Shown here one piece after another: positions 46,141 to 54,637 of a stretch of 64,000 nucleotides of DNA. Under the pieces are notes generated by a model, which was not told the DNA's origin, searched no databases, and worked only from the letters and a program-made list of their open reading frames with translations. The stretch lies in NCBI RefSeq assembly GCF_009711225.1, contig NZ_WMIE01000001.1, forward strand, positions 744,001 through 808,000, given 5' to 3'. The position numbers and the translations under genes are program-made. This stretch comes from Paracoccus aestuariivivens. Lineage in GTDB: Bacteria > Pseudomonadota > Alphaproteobacteria > Rhodobacterales > Rhodobacteraceae. Each line of letters opens with the position of its first letter. Position 1 is the stretch's first letter.

Positions 46141-47109
46141 CTATTCGCCGGCCGGAGTCGCGGTGAAAAGCCGCTGCACCAATTGCAGAAAGCGGCTACC
46201 CGCTGGGGAAAGCTGGCCACGGGCGCGATGGGCCAGCATCAGGCGCTGCCTTCCTGCCGCCGTTTCGATGGGCAGGAAGGCCAGATCACCGTCGCGCAAC
46301 TCCTGATCGACATCGACGCGATTCAGGAAAGTCACATGCGGAGAGCGCCGGACCAGACGCTTCATCATCTCGGTCGAATTGGTTTCCACGACCGGTGACA
46401 GAACCGCTCCGGCCGGCGCAAGGTTTTCAACCACCTCGCGCAGCGACAGGCTGGGATCGGCCAGAACCAGCGGATACATCAGGCAATCCGACAGCCGGAC
46501 CGAGCTTTTGATCGTCAAGGGATGGTTGCGAGCCACGACCGCACCCAGTCGATGCTGGAACTCGGCGGCCAGATGTAGGCGGGGATCCTGCGGCAGGTTA
46601 TAGGCCAGCGCCAGTTCCGCCTGCCCCGAGCCAACCGCCTCGATCACCTCGGGGCGCGTGCCGACCATGACGCGCAGATTGACCTGAGGATGCGCCTCGC
46701 GGAACTCCGCCACGACATCGGCCAATCGCCCTGCCGCAAGCGTCGCCATGGTGGCGACCGTAACCTCGCCCCTGCTCAGGCCCTTGAGCGCCTTGATCTG
46801 CGCCCGCATCCGGTCATGGGCGCGCAAGGTCTCGCGGATATGGGCGACCAGCATCTCGCCCGAGGTGGTCAGCTTCAGGCCCTTGGGCAGCCGCTCGAAG
46901 ATCGGCGCGCCAAGGTCATCCTCCATCTCAAGAACGAAACGGTTCACCGCCGAGGCCGATACATTCAGCACCCGCGCCGCCTTGCGGATCGAGCCTTGTC
47001 TGGCGACCTCGTCAATATAGCGCAGCGCGCGTCCGTGCAGCATCAGCCTTCCGGGATCCGAATTGGGGGCAGAAACCCTGACGATGTCACCCGGAAGGCC
47101 CATTCTCAA
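46141..47109 (-). CDS. LysR family transcriptional regulator
   Basis: 322 residues. The N-terminal winged helix (about 25-85) is RYIDEVARQGSIRKAARVLNVSASAVNRFVLEMEDDLGAPIFER, shown here by its ends RYIDEVARQ and GAPIFER, and the C-terminal ~220 residues form the substrate-binding-like effector domain. It is 4 bases after the oxygenase gene and 27 bases before the deaminase gene on the same strand, so it is inside the operon rather than divergent, which is uncommon for LysR proteins. Confidence 0.88.
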   Translation of the reverse strand: MRMGLPGDIVRVSAPNSDPGRLMLHGRALRYIDEVARQGSIRKAARVLNVSASAVNRFVLEMEDDLGAPIFERLPKGLKLTTSGEMLVAHIRETLRAHDRMRAQIKALKGLSRGEVTVATMATLAAGRLADVVAEFREAHPQVNLRVMVGTRPEVIEAVGSGQAELALAYNLPQDPRLHLAAEFQHRLGAVVARNHPLTIKSSVRLSDCLMYPLVLADPSLSLREVVENLAPAGAVLSPVVETNSTEMMKRLVRRSPHVTFLNRVDVDQELRDGDLAFLPIETAAGRQRLMLAHRARGQLSPAGSRFLQLVQRLFTATPAGE

Positions 47110-47113
47110 TGCC

Positions 47114-48109
47114 TCACTTCTTGATCGCGGCGAAGTTCGCGTTGATCCGCATGGTCAGGTAGTCGCCGGCGGTCATCGGCTCGTACTTGCCCAAGGGGCC
47201 GACCATCAGCGCATCGCGGTTCGCCTGACAGAAGAACGGGAGCGACAGGCGGCGGCCCATATACTCGCCATCGCGCGGCATGCGGACGCGGTGCAGGGTC
47301 GATTGCAGCTGGTCGTCCGACCAGCGCATCAGCATGTCGCCGATATTGCAGGTGATGTAACCCTTGCGCGGGGCGACGTCGGTCCATTGGCCCGAAGCGG
47401 CATCCTTGCCCGGGCAGACCTGCAGACCGCCTTCACCTTCTTTCTGATGCAGGATGGTCAGGCAGTCGAAGTCCGAATGCGCACCGGCGCGCCACGCCTT
47501 GAAGTCCTCGGGCTTGGCGTTCTCCATCGACATGTAATGGATCATCCGCAGGGTCGACTGGTACTGGTCAGAGGCCGGATCATGCGCCTTGGTGAAGAAA
47601 TCCTCGGCGAAGCCCATCTTCAGGGCAAAGCAGGACAGGATCCGCATGCCCAGTTCCCAGTTCTGCCGCTCGAAGCGCAAGGCGCGCTCTTGGAAGCCCG
47701 GCAATTCGGCCTCGGTCGGCCATTTGCCGTCCATCAGCGGGCGGGTGACCTGATAGCTTTCCTTGTTGTCGGGCGTCCCGGTCGAGGGGCGGACCTGCGC
47801 CTTGAATTCCCAGCCCGCATTGGTGCCCTTGGGCATCGGGTATTGCGCCTTGACCTCGTGCGGCAGTTCGAAGAACTCCCACGCATTGTCGAAAGCGGCG
47901 TCGATATCTTCCTGCGCGATGCCGTGGTTATAGACCTGGAAGAAGCCGATATCGGTCGAGGCGGCCCAAAGAGCATCGGCGATCTCGTGCTTGCGGTTCT
48001 CGAAATCCGAGAGGTCGATGACCGGGATCGCGCGCTCGACGGTGGTGCCTTCGCCGCCGATGGTGGTTTCCTTGTTCAGCTCGGCCAGAGCGTAGTTTGC
48101 ATTTGACAT
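47114..48109 (-). CDS. Isopenicillin-N-synthase-like non-haem iron oxygenase
   Basis: 331 residues of the 2-oxoglutarate/Fe(II) and IPNS family. The iron triad is His211, Asp213 (AHSDFDC) and His273 (TLHRVRM); Arg287-Leu-Ser289 fits the R-x-S co-substrate site. The N-terminal DIOX_N block IPVIDLSDFENRK is present. It probably hydroxylates or demethylates the imported compound in the cytoplasm. ATG at 48109 with AAGGAG 6-7 bases upstream is clear; the frame extends to 48163 without need. Confidence 0.9.
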   Translation of the reverse strand: MSNANYALAELNKETTIGGEGTTVERAIPVIDLSDFENRKHEIADALWAASTDIGFFQVYNHGIAQEDIDAAFDNAWEFFELPHEVKAQYPMPKGTNAGWEFKAQVRPSTGTPDNKESYQVTRPLMDGKWPTEAELPGFQERALRFERQNWELGMRILSCFALKMGFAEDFFTKAHDPASDQYQSTLRMIHYMSMENAKPEDFKAWRAGAHSDFDCLTILHQKEGEGGLQVCPGKDAASGQWTDVAPRKGYITCNIGDMLMRWSDDQLQSTLHRVRMPRDGEYMGRRLSLPFFCQANRDALMVGPLGKYEPMTAGDYLTMRINANFAAIKK

Positions 48110-48195
48110 TGCAGTCTCCTTGAGTGCCTTTTCAGGCGATTGAGGAGCAATTTCCGGACCCATTGGGCCTGAACGCTTCTACTCCGGGGGGGTAA

Positions 48196-49107
48196 TCAGT
48201 TGTTCGACTTGGGCAGGCTCCACGGGAACAGCCGTTTCTGGACCAGCAGGACGGCTTGAAACAGTGTCAGCGACATCGCGGCCAACACGATCAATCCGGC
48301 CCATGCCTGCGGGAGCTTGAACATCGAAGTCGAGAACTGGATGAAATAGCCCACGCCTGCTTCGGCAGCGACGAACTCGGCCACGACGGCGCCGATGACG
48401 GCCAGCGTGATCGAGATCTTCAGCGCCGAAAAGATATAGGGCACGGCATAGGGCAGCCGGATCTGGGTCATCTCGCGCCATGCGGGTGCGCGCAGGCTGC
48501 GAGACAACTCGATCAATTCGGGCGGCGTTGCGGCAAGACCCGTCGCGGTCGACACAACCAGCGGGAAGAAGGTGATCAGCGTGGTGATGACGATGCGCGG
48601 CAGATCGCCCGCGCCAAGTGCCACGATGATGATCGGCGCGATGGCAACGACCGGCGTCGATTGCACGATGACCAGCAGCGGGTAAAGCGTCTTCGACAGT
48701 ATGGCCGAGCGCATCATCACCATGGCCAGCGGAACCGAAACCGCGATGGCCAGTCCGAAACCAAGGATCGCCACCCGTAGGGTCGACCAGATATGGGTCA
48801 ACCAACGTTCGAACCCGATGGCCGCGAACGAGTTCAGGATCGCCGAAGGAGCAGGCAGCAGATAGGACGGGATCGCGAAGGCCCGCGCCACCAACTCCCA
48901 CAACAGCACTGTACCGATCAGGGTAGCCCCCGTGGCAACACCGGGCAGATTGAACAACTGGTTCAGCGAAAGCTGGCGGCGTTCGGGGACGGCCTCGGTT
49001 TTTGGCGTGGGCGTCGTGATCTGATCGCGGGATGGTGCCGGACGGATCGGCACAGGGCGCGCGGTCTGGCTGCGCAGGGGCTGGGTTTGCGTCATGGCGT
49101 CTTCCAT
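48196..49107 (-). CDS. ABC importer permease, SsuC/TauC type
   Basis: 303 residues with a Pro-rich cytoplasmic N-terminus and about six membrane segments. The EAA loop is ELSRSLRAPAWREMTQIRLPYAVPYI (in part: RAPAWREMTQIRLP). Works with the ATPase and binding protein of the same operon. The ATG at 49107 is 1 base from the ATPase stop; the ATG at 49095, with GGAAG upstream, is an alternative start. Confidence 0.9.
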   Translation of the reverse strand: MEDAMTQTQPLRSQTARPVPIRPAPSRDQITTPTPKTEAVPERRQLSLNQLFNLPGVATGATLIGTVLLWELVARAFAIPSYLLPAPSAILNSFAAIGFERWLTHIWSTLRVAILGFGLAIAVSVPLAMVMMRSAILSKTLYPLLVIVQSTPVVAIAPIIIVALGAGDLPRIVITTLITFFPLVVSTATGLAATPPELIELSRSLRAPAWREMTQIRLPYAVPYIFSALKISITLAVIGAVVAEFVAAEAGVGYFIQFSTSMFKLPQAWAGLIVLAAMSLTLFQAVLLVQKRLFPWSLPKSNN

Positions 49108-49108
49108 C

Positions 49109-49891
49109 TCAGGCAGCCTCGCGTGTCATCAGTAGGTCGCGCAGATTGGCGGTCAGTTCCAGCAAAGCGGGGTCTTTCATGCTTTCAGGTCCACGCGGGC
49201 GCCTGATGGGAACGATATGTTCGCTGCCGACCGTGCCGGGGCGACCCGACATGACCAGAACACGATCTGCCAGAAGCGCGGCCTCGCTGACAGAATGGGT
49301 GATAAAGACGACGGTCTTGGGTTTCTCGGCAAAGATACGGAGCAGATCGAAACCCATCACTTCGCGGGTCAGCGCGTCCAGCGCCGAAAACGGCTCGTCC
49401 ATCAGCAGGATGTCGGGGTCCATATGCAGGGCACGGGCAATGCCCACGCGTTGTTGCATCCCGCCCGAAAGCTCGTCGGGCAAGCGCTTTCCGAAGCCCT
49501 CCAATCCGACCATCGCCAGCAGTTCCTGCGCCCGCTCCCGGTCGCGCGGGCTGACATGACCGGTCTTGTGGCGCACGGGGAAGACGATGTTGTCTTCGAC
49601 CGTGGCCCAAGGCAGTAAGGTCGGCTTTTGAAAGACAATGCCGATATCGTCGCGCGGGCCGGTGACCGGCATCCCGAAGACTTCGACATTGCCGCATGTC
49701 GGCATGAGCAGCCCCGCGATCATCCGCAGCAGCGTGGATTTTCCACAGCCCGAGGGGCCAAGGATCGCCAGAAACTCGTGATGGGCGACATCGAAGCTGA
49801 CATCGCGCAGCGCCTCGGTCTGCCCCGAGCGGGTCTTGAAGACCTGCCCGAGCGCGTTGAAGCGGATGGAGGGGGGCTGGATCATGCTCAT
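49109..49891 (-). CDS. ABC importer ATPase, SsuB/TauB type
   Basis: 260 residues, one ATPase domain: Walker A GPSGCGKST, signature LSGGMQQRVGIAR, Walker B LLMDEPFSALD and the switch histidine in VFITHSVSEA. This subfamily serves nitrate, sulfonate, taurine and pyrimidine-precursor importers. The ATG overlaps the binding-protein stop (49888-49891). Confidence 0.93.
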   Translation of the reverse strand: MSMIQPPSIRFNALGQVFKTRSGQTEALRDVSFDVAHHEFLAILGPSGCGKSTLLRMIAGLLMPTCGNVEVFGMPVTGPRDDIGIVFQKPTLLPWATVEDNIVFPVRHKTGHVSPRDRERAQELLAMVGLEGFGKRLPDELSGGMQQRVGIARALHMDPDILLMDEPFSALDALTREVMGFDLLRIFAEKPKTVVFITHSVSEAALLADRVLVMSGRPGTVGSEHIVPIRRPRGPESMKDPALLELTANLRDLLMTREAA

Positions 49892-50901
49892 TTCGATGCG
49901 ATCATCTCGCGCGAGACGGTGGATTCCGCATCGTAGCTTGCGGGATCTATACCTTGGGCAGCAGCGACGCGGGCCCAGGTCTCGGCCAGCCGTCCCGGTT
50001 CGAAGACACCCAGACCATCTTTCTCGGTGACGTCGTTGTAGATCAGCGCCAATGCATCGTTCAGCGAGCCTTGCACGTTTTCCGATTCCAGTTCGGCCAC
50101 GAGATTTGTCACGGATTTCGAGGCTGCTTCGGGATTTTCATGCGCGAATTCGATAGATTTCTTGAAAGCGGCCACAAACCGGCGGGCCACATCGGGGCGG
50201 TCCTTGAGGAAGCTGTCATTCGCGATCAGCGAGGCCGAGTACAGGTTCAGACCAGCGGCCGACCACGGCAGAGCCTGAATCTCCTTACCTGCCTCGGTGC
50301 CTTGGTTGGTATAACGGGTCAGGTCGGTCATCCATGCGATGATGCCGTCAACCTGACCGGTCATCAGCATCGGTCCCAGTGCGCCCGGCTCGGCATTAAT
50401 CACGGTGACATCATCCGGCGAAATTCCTGCATCCTTCAGAACCAGAGGCAGGAACACATTCGACGAGGTAAAGGCCGAGGTCGCGATCTTCTTGCCCTTC
50501 ACGTCAGCCACCGCATCAAAGCCATCGCCTTTGACGGTGTAAAAAGCGTGCGGACCTTTGTTGAAAACCGAAAGAACGGCGGTCACTCCGACCTTTTCCT
50601 GCGCGCGGGCGGCCATCAACGCACCGATATCGGATACGCCAATATCCGAGGAGCCCGCAGCAAGACGAGAAATCGCATCGGTCGAACCACGTCCCGAGGC
50701 GATTTCCACATCAAGTCCCGCATCTTTGCAGAAGCCCTGATCGATGCAGACATAGATCGGGGCCTTGTCGCCTCCGGGCAGCCAGTCAAGCTGGAATGTG
50801 ACCTTGTCGGCTGCGAAGGCGGGACCGGCAATAGCGGTCAAAGCGGTGGCCAGCATAATTTTGCGGCCAAGTGGCAGAGCGTCGTTCAAGCTGGAAAACA
50901 T
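49888..50901 (-). CDS. Periplasmic binding protein, NMT1/THI5 type
   Basis: 337 residues from the ATG at 50901, which has an AGAGAG stretch upstream; an in-frame GTG at 50925 is the alternative. A signal peptide ends near GPAFAADK. The mature part fits the NMT1/THI5-like family: VTFQLDWLPGGDKAPIYVCIDQGF at the start (in part LDWLPGGDKAPIYV), RGSTDAISRLAAG, and GLDAV-like motifs. Family members bind hydroxymethylpyrimidine, riboflavin or other small ring compounds. With the cytosine-deaminase-like enzyme downstream, a pyrimidine-like ligand is favoured. Confidence 0.88.
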   Translation of the reverse strand: MFSSLNDALPLGRKIMLATALTAIAGPAFAADKVTFQLDWLPGGDKAPIYVCIDQGFCKDAGLDVEIASGRGSTDAISRLAAGSSDIGVSDIGALMAARAQEKVGVTAVLSVFNKGPHAFYTVKGDGFDAVADVKGKKIATSAFTSSNVFLPLVLKDAGISPDDVTVINAEPGALGPMLMTGQVDGIIAWMTDLTRYTNQGTEAGKEIQALPWSAAGLNLYSASLIANDSFLKDRPDVARRFVAAFKKSIEFAHENPEAASKSVTNLVAELESENVQGSLNDALALIYNDVTEKDGLGVFEPGRLAETWARVAAAQGIDPASYDAESTVSREMIASK

Positions 50902-51610
50902 GGCTGTTCTCTCTCTGTTGGTCACGATGTTGATTATTGTGGGCGGTCGGCGGATCGGGAAAGCCGCTCGATCAGAGCTGCCGAATAGCCGTCAACCAAA
51001 AGATGACGGATCGCGCAGTCGCGTTTCTGGGCGTTTCCACCCTTCAGGCAAGGCAGACAGCGATGCTGTGCCAGTTCGGTGGCGGGATTTCTGTTAAGCG
51101 GTGGCAGTGCGATTTTTTCGAACATCCGGACCTCGTTTCGACAGGTTTTACCGTCGAGCAATGTCCAGGATCAGTTCCCGACCGCTTCTACTCGCATGTC
51201 CCTATACTGCCTAATGCGTCCCGATTTCAGCAACGCAATTTCTGTCGAAGGTCGCGTTCATTCGCCATTGCTGAGCAACTTGCAGTCTGCTGCCCTTTTG
51301 ATAAGCACCCAAGTAAGATATTGAATATAGCTGACTAATTCGCGCATTCGTGGTGCGTTCGCTTTCTGCACGAAGCACGTTGTTCCTTATCGCCGCTGAT
51401 GATCTAAAAATTAAAACGGTTGGCCGGTCCGACACGCCAATTCAGGCGTCCCGATCAGGTTTACAGCCGGAATCAAGATTGCAGGTATCGTAGTTCGGCC
51501 TGAATAACTCTCAACCCATTGATTTTGCGTGATCAACCCTCGGATTCATTCGCTTTGAATTGCAGGTTTTTGTATGCTTTGGCGAGAAACCCTGCAATTT
51601 TCGGTCGTCG
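50902..51610. other. Non-coding stretch left of the IS-like element
   Basis: About 700 bases, less GC-rich than its surroundings from ~51200 on. Short open frames exist on both strands (for example 75 codons on the minus strand just upstream of the binding-protein gene) but none has a recognisable protein or ribosome site. It must hold the promoter of the NMT1-type operon. A perfect dyad AATTGCAGG/CCTGCAATT (51558-51599) lies just before the transposase start. Confidence 0.5.
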
Positions 51611-53003
51611 ATGAAGCCCCATTCCCGCACCCCTGAACAAGATGACCTGCTCCGCCCGCGACTGGTCGACATGATCGACGCCCGCCATGAACTGGTGAAG
51701 CTCGCGGCGCTTATCGATTGGGAATTCTTCGAACGGGAATGGGCGAGCTTCTTTCCCTCGCATCAGGGCCGACCGGCGACCTCGCCGCGCCTGGTCGCGG
51801 GGCTGATGTATCTCCAGCATGCCTTCAAGCTCTCGGACGAGGCGGTCGTCGCCCGTTGGGTCGAGAACCCTTACTACCAGCACTTCACCGGCGAGACGTT
51901 CTTCCAGCACCGCCCACCGATCGACCCGTCCTCGCTGACCCGCTGGCGCAAGCGGATCGGTGAGGAAGGGGTGGAATGGCTTCTGACCAAGACCATCGAG
52001 GCGGGCCGGTCTTCAGGCGCGGTCAGCGACAAGAGCCTGAAACGCGTGGCGGTGGACACGACGGTCATGGAGTTCGCAGGGGACCGTGGCCCCAGATGGG
52101 GCCGCGTAAGCCCCGAAGAACAACATCGCCCATCCGACCGATGCCCGACTTTACGAGCGCGCCCGCGCGCTGCTGGTGAGCCTGACGAAAGAGGCCGGGA
52201 TCGCGCTGCGCCAGAGCTATGCCCGCCTTGCCCCAAGGCTGGCCGCACAGGTCGGGCGCTATGCCCATGCCCGTCAATTCAAGCGTATGCGCAAGGCCCT
52301 GCGCCAACTCAAGGGCTATGCCGGCAGGATCCGCCGGGACCTGCGCCGTCATCTGCAAGACATCACCGAGGGCGGCTTGCGCGACAAGGTGCTCGAAGCA
52401 CTCTGGCTGGTCGGTCGCCTGCTGCAACAGACCCCGAAGAGCAAGGACAAGATCTATTCCCTGCACGAGCCCGAGGTCGATTGCATCTCCAAAGGCAAGG
52501 CGCGGGTGCGCTACGAGTTTGGCACCAAGGTCAGCCTCGCCACGACTCTCGATGAAGGCTTTGTCGTCGGTGCCCGCAGCTTTCCCGGCAACCCATATGA
52601 TGGTCACACGCTGGCGCCCGCGCTGGAGCAGGTCGCCATCCTGACCGACCAGATGCCCGCTCTCGCTGTCGTCGACCGCGGCTATCGTGGCCACGGCGTG
52701 AACAGCACCAAGGTCCTGATCAGCGGCATGCGCCGCGGCCTCACGCCATTACTGGCACGGCTCCTGAAACGGCGCAGTGCCATCGAGCCTGAGATCGGCC
52801 ACATGAAGACGGACGGTCGTCTCGCCAGATGTCCGCTGAAAGGGCGCATCGGCGATGCCGTCTTTGCCGTCCTCTGCGCCTGCGGCCACAATATCCGCAA
52901 GATCCTCGCCCATCTCCGAATTTTTTGGACCCTATTCATGTGCTTGCTCGGCGCGGTTACTGGGCGTCAAACGCATCGTCAGCACTCGGCGATGCACACC
53001 TGA
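51558..53003 (+). mobile_element. IS5-family insertion sequence (ends approximate)
   Basis: The transposase remnant plus its left hairpin AATTGCAGG...CCTGCAATT. A hairpin just before a transposase start can block readthrough translation from outside, as in some other IS elements. I could not find a matching repeat at the right side, so the true ends and target duplication are unresolved. Confidence 0.55.
51611..53003 (+). pseudogene. IS5-like transposase split into two frames
   Basis: The first frame (from ATG at 51611) carries the IS5-family N-terminal part (RLVAGLMYLQHAFKLSDEAVV, FQHRPPIDPSSLTRWRKRIG) and the first catalytic Asp in VDTTVME. The second frame (open from 52110, ending at 53003) continues with NIAHPTDARLYERAR and holds the rest, including VVDRGYRGHG with the second Asp and PEIGHMKTDGRLAR with the Glu. 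Between VDTTVME and NIAHPTD there are about 43 extra bases (52073-52115), including GGCCCC/GGGGCC, which shift the frame by one. Either the gene is disrupted or a +1 frameshift is used. Terminal inverted repeats were not identified with confidence. Confidence 0.75.
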
Positions 53004-53115
53004 TCTGGTTGTTCAGAGCCGACTATCGTAGCCCCCGGAACTGCGATCGGCACGCCTGCACCCGTCTAAAGTCCCACGGGACATAGGTCGAAAACCACAC
53101 TGCCGATATAAAACC

Positions 53116-53161
53116 GCCACCAGCCCGAGATCATGTTCGATCACGATCTCGGAGTGGTGGC
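53116..53161. repeat. Long imperfect inverted repeat downstream of the IS-like element
   Basis: Outer arms GCCACCA/TGGTGGC and inner arms CCGAGATC/GATCTCGG pair with a 2-base mismatch between them and a 12-base loop. A total of 15 paired bases between the transposase and a converging lipoprotein gene. It has no T-run; it may be an IS remnant end or a two-way terminator. Confidence 0.6.
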
Positions 53162-53215
53162 GTTCGTGGTGTTACTGCAGTGTCCGCCCTGCTCGGGCGA
53201 AAGCGCTGTGGGATG

Positions 53216-53599
53216 TTACAGTCGCTCAAGCTCGGGGAATTTTTGCCACGGCACATCTGGGCGATTGCAAATCGGTTGGTCCAGATTTCCGCCCGACAGC
53301 TTTCCGTTGCGAATGGGGATACCGATGCTGTGAACCCCTATATATTCACCCGAAACATTCTTGCTGTCCGCACGAACACAGACACCCTGCAAACCGTCGG
53401 AAAAGGTTGCCACATTCGAGATCTCCGCATTTCTGATCGAGGCAGGATCGTAAATGAGTTGCTTGGCACTTTTGACGATTTCAGCTTTCAGCTCGGCGCT
53501 TGGCGGATTGGACTTGGCAATGACCTGACTGTACTCGTCAGTCGGGTTGCACGCCGCGAGAAGCAACAAAGCGCTTATCAGGGTTGCCTCGTAACGCAT
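53216..53599 (-). CDS. Small lipoprotein, function unknown
   Basis: 127 residues. The lipobox LLLLAAC ends at about residue 17, so the protein should be lipid-anchored. The mature part has two further cysteines (GVCVRAD and PICNRPD) that could form a disulfide. The sequence IYDPASIRNAEISNVATF recalls small outer-membrane-associated lipoproteins of Alphaproteobacteria, but I do not recognise a family. GAGGAGA lies 8 bases before the ATG; the frame extends to 53722 without support. Confidence 0.75.
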   Translation of the reverse strand: MRYEATLISALLLLAACNPTDEYSQVIAKSNPPSAELKAEIVKSAKQLIYDPASIRNAEISNVATFSDGLQGVCVRADSKNVSGEYIGVHSIGIPIRNGKLSGGNLDQPICNRPDVPWQKFPELERL

Positions 53600-53828
53600 G
53601 GTCTGTCTCCTCGATTTTGACGCTCTTTGACCGCACGGTAGGGGGCAAACCTTACGAAGTGAAGACCTTCGTGAACCTGATAGAAATGCCTTTTCCAAGT
53701 CGGATTGGTCCATTGCGTTCATCCATACGGAAGGCCCTTACAATTCCCGTTTGACAATAATTCGGGGAAGAGGCCGAATGCTCGACATTCTTGATTGAGT
53801 TGCCAGCCACTCTGGAAAGGATGTTCGA

Positions 53829-54422
53829 ATGGCACTGCCCAAGATCGCCGTCATTTTCTACTCTACCTACGGGACGAACCATCAGGTCGCCACGGTTGCC
53901 GCAGAGGCGGCCAAATCAGCAGGTGCCGAGGTTCGCCTTCTTCGCATCGCCGAAACGGCCCCTGAAGCGGTGGTGAACGGTCAACCGGCCTGGAAAGCGC
54001 AGGTCGAGAAAGTCCAGGATATTCCGGTCGTCACTGCCGACGATATGGTCTGGGCGGACGGCTATTTCTTCAGCGCTCCGACCCGGTTCGGCAACTCGCC
54101 CAGCCAAGTGCGGGCCTTTATCGACACGCTGGGCGGGGTCTGGTCCCAAGGCAAGCTGGCCAACAAGACTTTCACGGCGACCACCAGCGCGCAAAACCCG
54201 CATGGCGGACAAGAGGCGACCACGCTCGGCCTATATGTCACCGCGATGCATTGGGGTTCGATCATTGTCGCACCCGGTTACACCGACCCCGTCTTGTACG
54301 AAGCAGGCGGCAATCCGTACGGCTTCTCGACGGTCGCGGGAAAGTTTGACGACAATGGCAAAGCTGCGGTTGCGCATCAAGCCAAGCGTCTGGTCGAGGT
54401 CACCGCGAAGCTGATCGGGTAG
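53829..54422 (+). CDS. wrbA: WrbA-type NAD(P)H:quinone oxidoreductase
   Basis: 197 residues, flavodoxin-like fold. FMN-binding P-loop [10 protein letters not shown] at about 10-19, the [16 protein letters not shown] block, [15 protein letters not shown] and the GGNPYGFST segment are typical of WrbA. It reduces quinones by two electrons and limits redox cycling. AAAGGA lies about 7 bases before the ATG. Alone on its strand. Confidence 0.95.
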   Translation: MALPKIAVIFYSTYGTNHQVATVAAEAAKSAGAEVRLLRIAETAPEAVVNGQPAWKAQVEKVQDIPVVTADDMVWADGYFFSAPTRFGNSPSQVRAFIDTLGGVWSQGKLANKTFTATTSAQNPHGGQEATTLGLYVTAMHWGSIIVAPGYTDPVLYEAGGNPYGFSTVAGKFDDNGKAAVAHQAKRLVEVTAKLIG

Positions 54423-54517
54423 AGGTACTCGGACGGATGATAACGGGGCGATTCCGGTGAGCCGCGGATACCGGAAATGTTTCATTTGGTATTCGCGAAC
54501 CCTGGTGAGGCCCCAAG

Positions 54518-54545
54518 ATCGGAGTGACAACACCCGCTCCGATCA
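54518..54545. terminator. Hairpin between converging wrbA and cyclase/AAA genes
   Basis: GATCGGAG and CTCCGATC form a perfect 8-base stem around a 12-base loop, between two converging genes. There is no long T-run. Confidence 0.5.
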
Positions 54546-54637
54546 AATCAGCCGTCGCCAAAGCTAGGGGATTTCACGCAGGCCCGCCCCTCAGCGAGTC
54601 GGGGGCATTCCGATGGCCCTGCACCCGCCGATAACGC

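Noticed and set aside
50934..51161. 75-codon minus-strand open frame with several cysteines
   Set aside because: No ribosome site or family recognised; kept only as a note within the non-coding stretch.
52110..52150. Programmed +1 frameshift in the transposase
   Set aside because: Possible but no convincing slippery site seen; extra bases fit disruption better.
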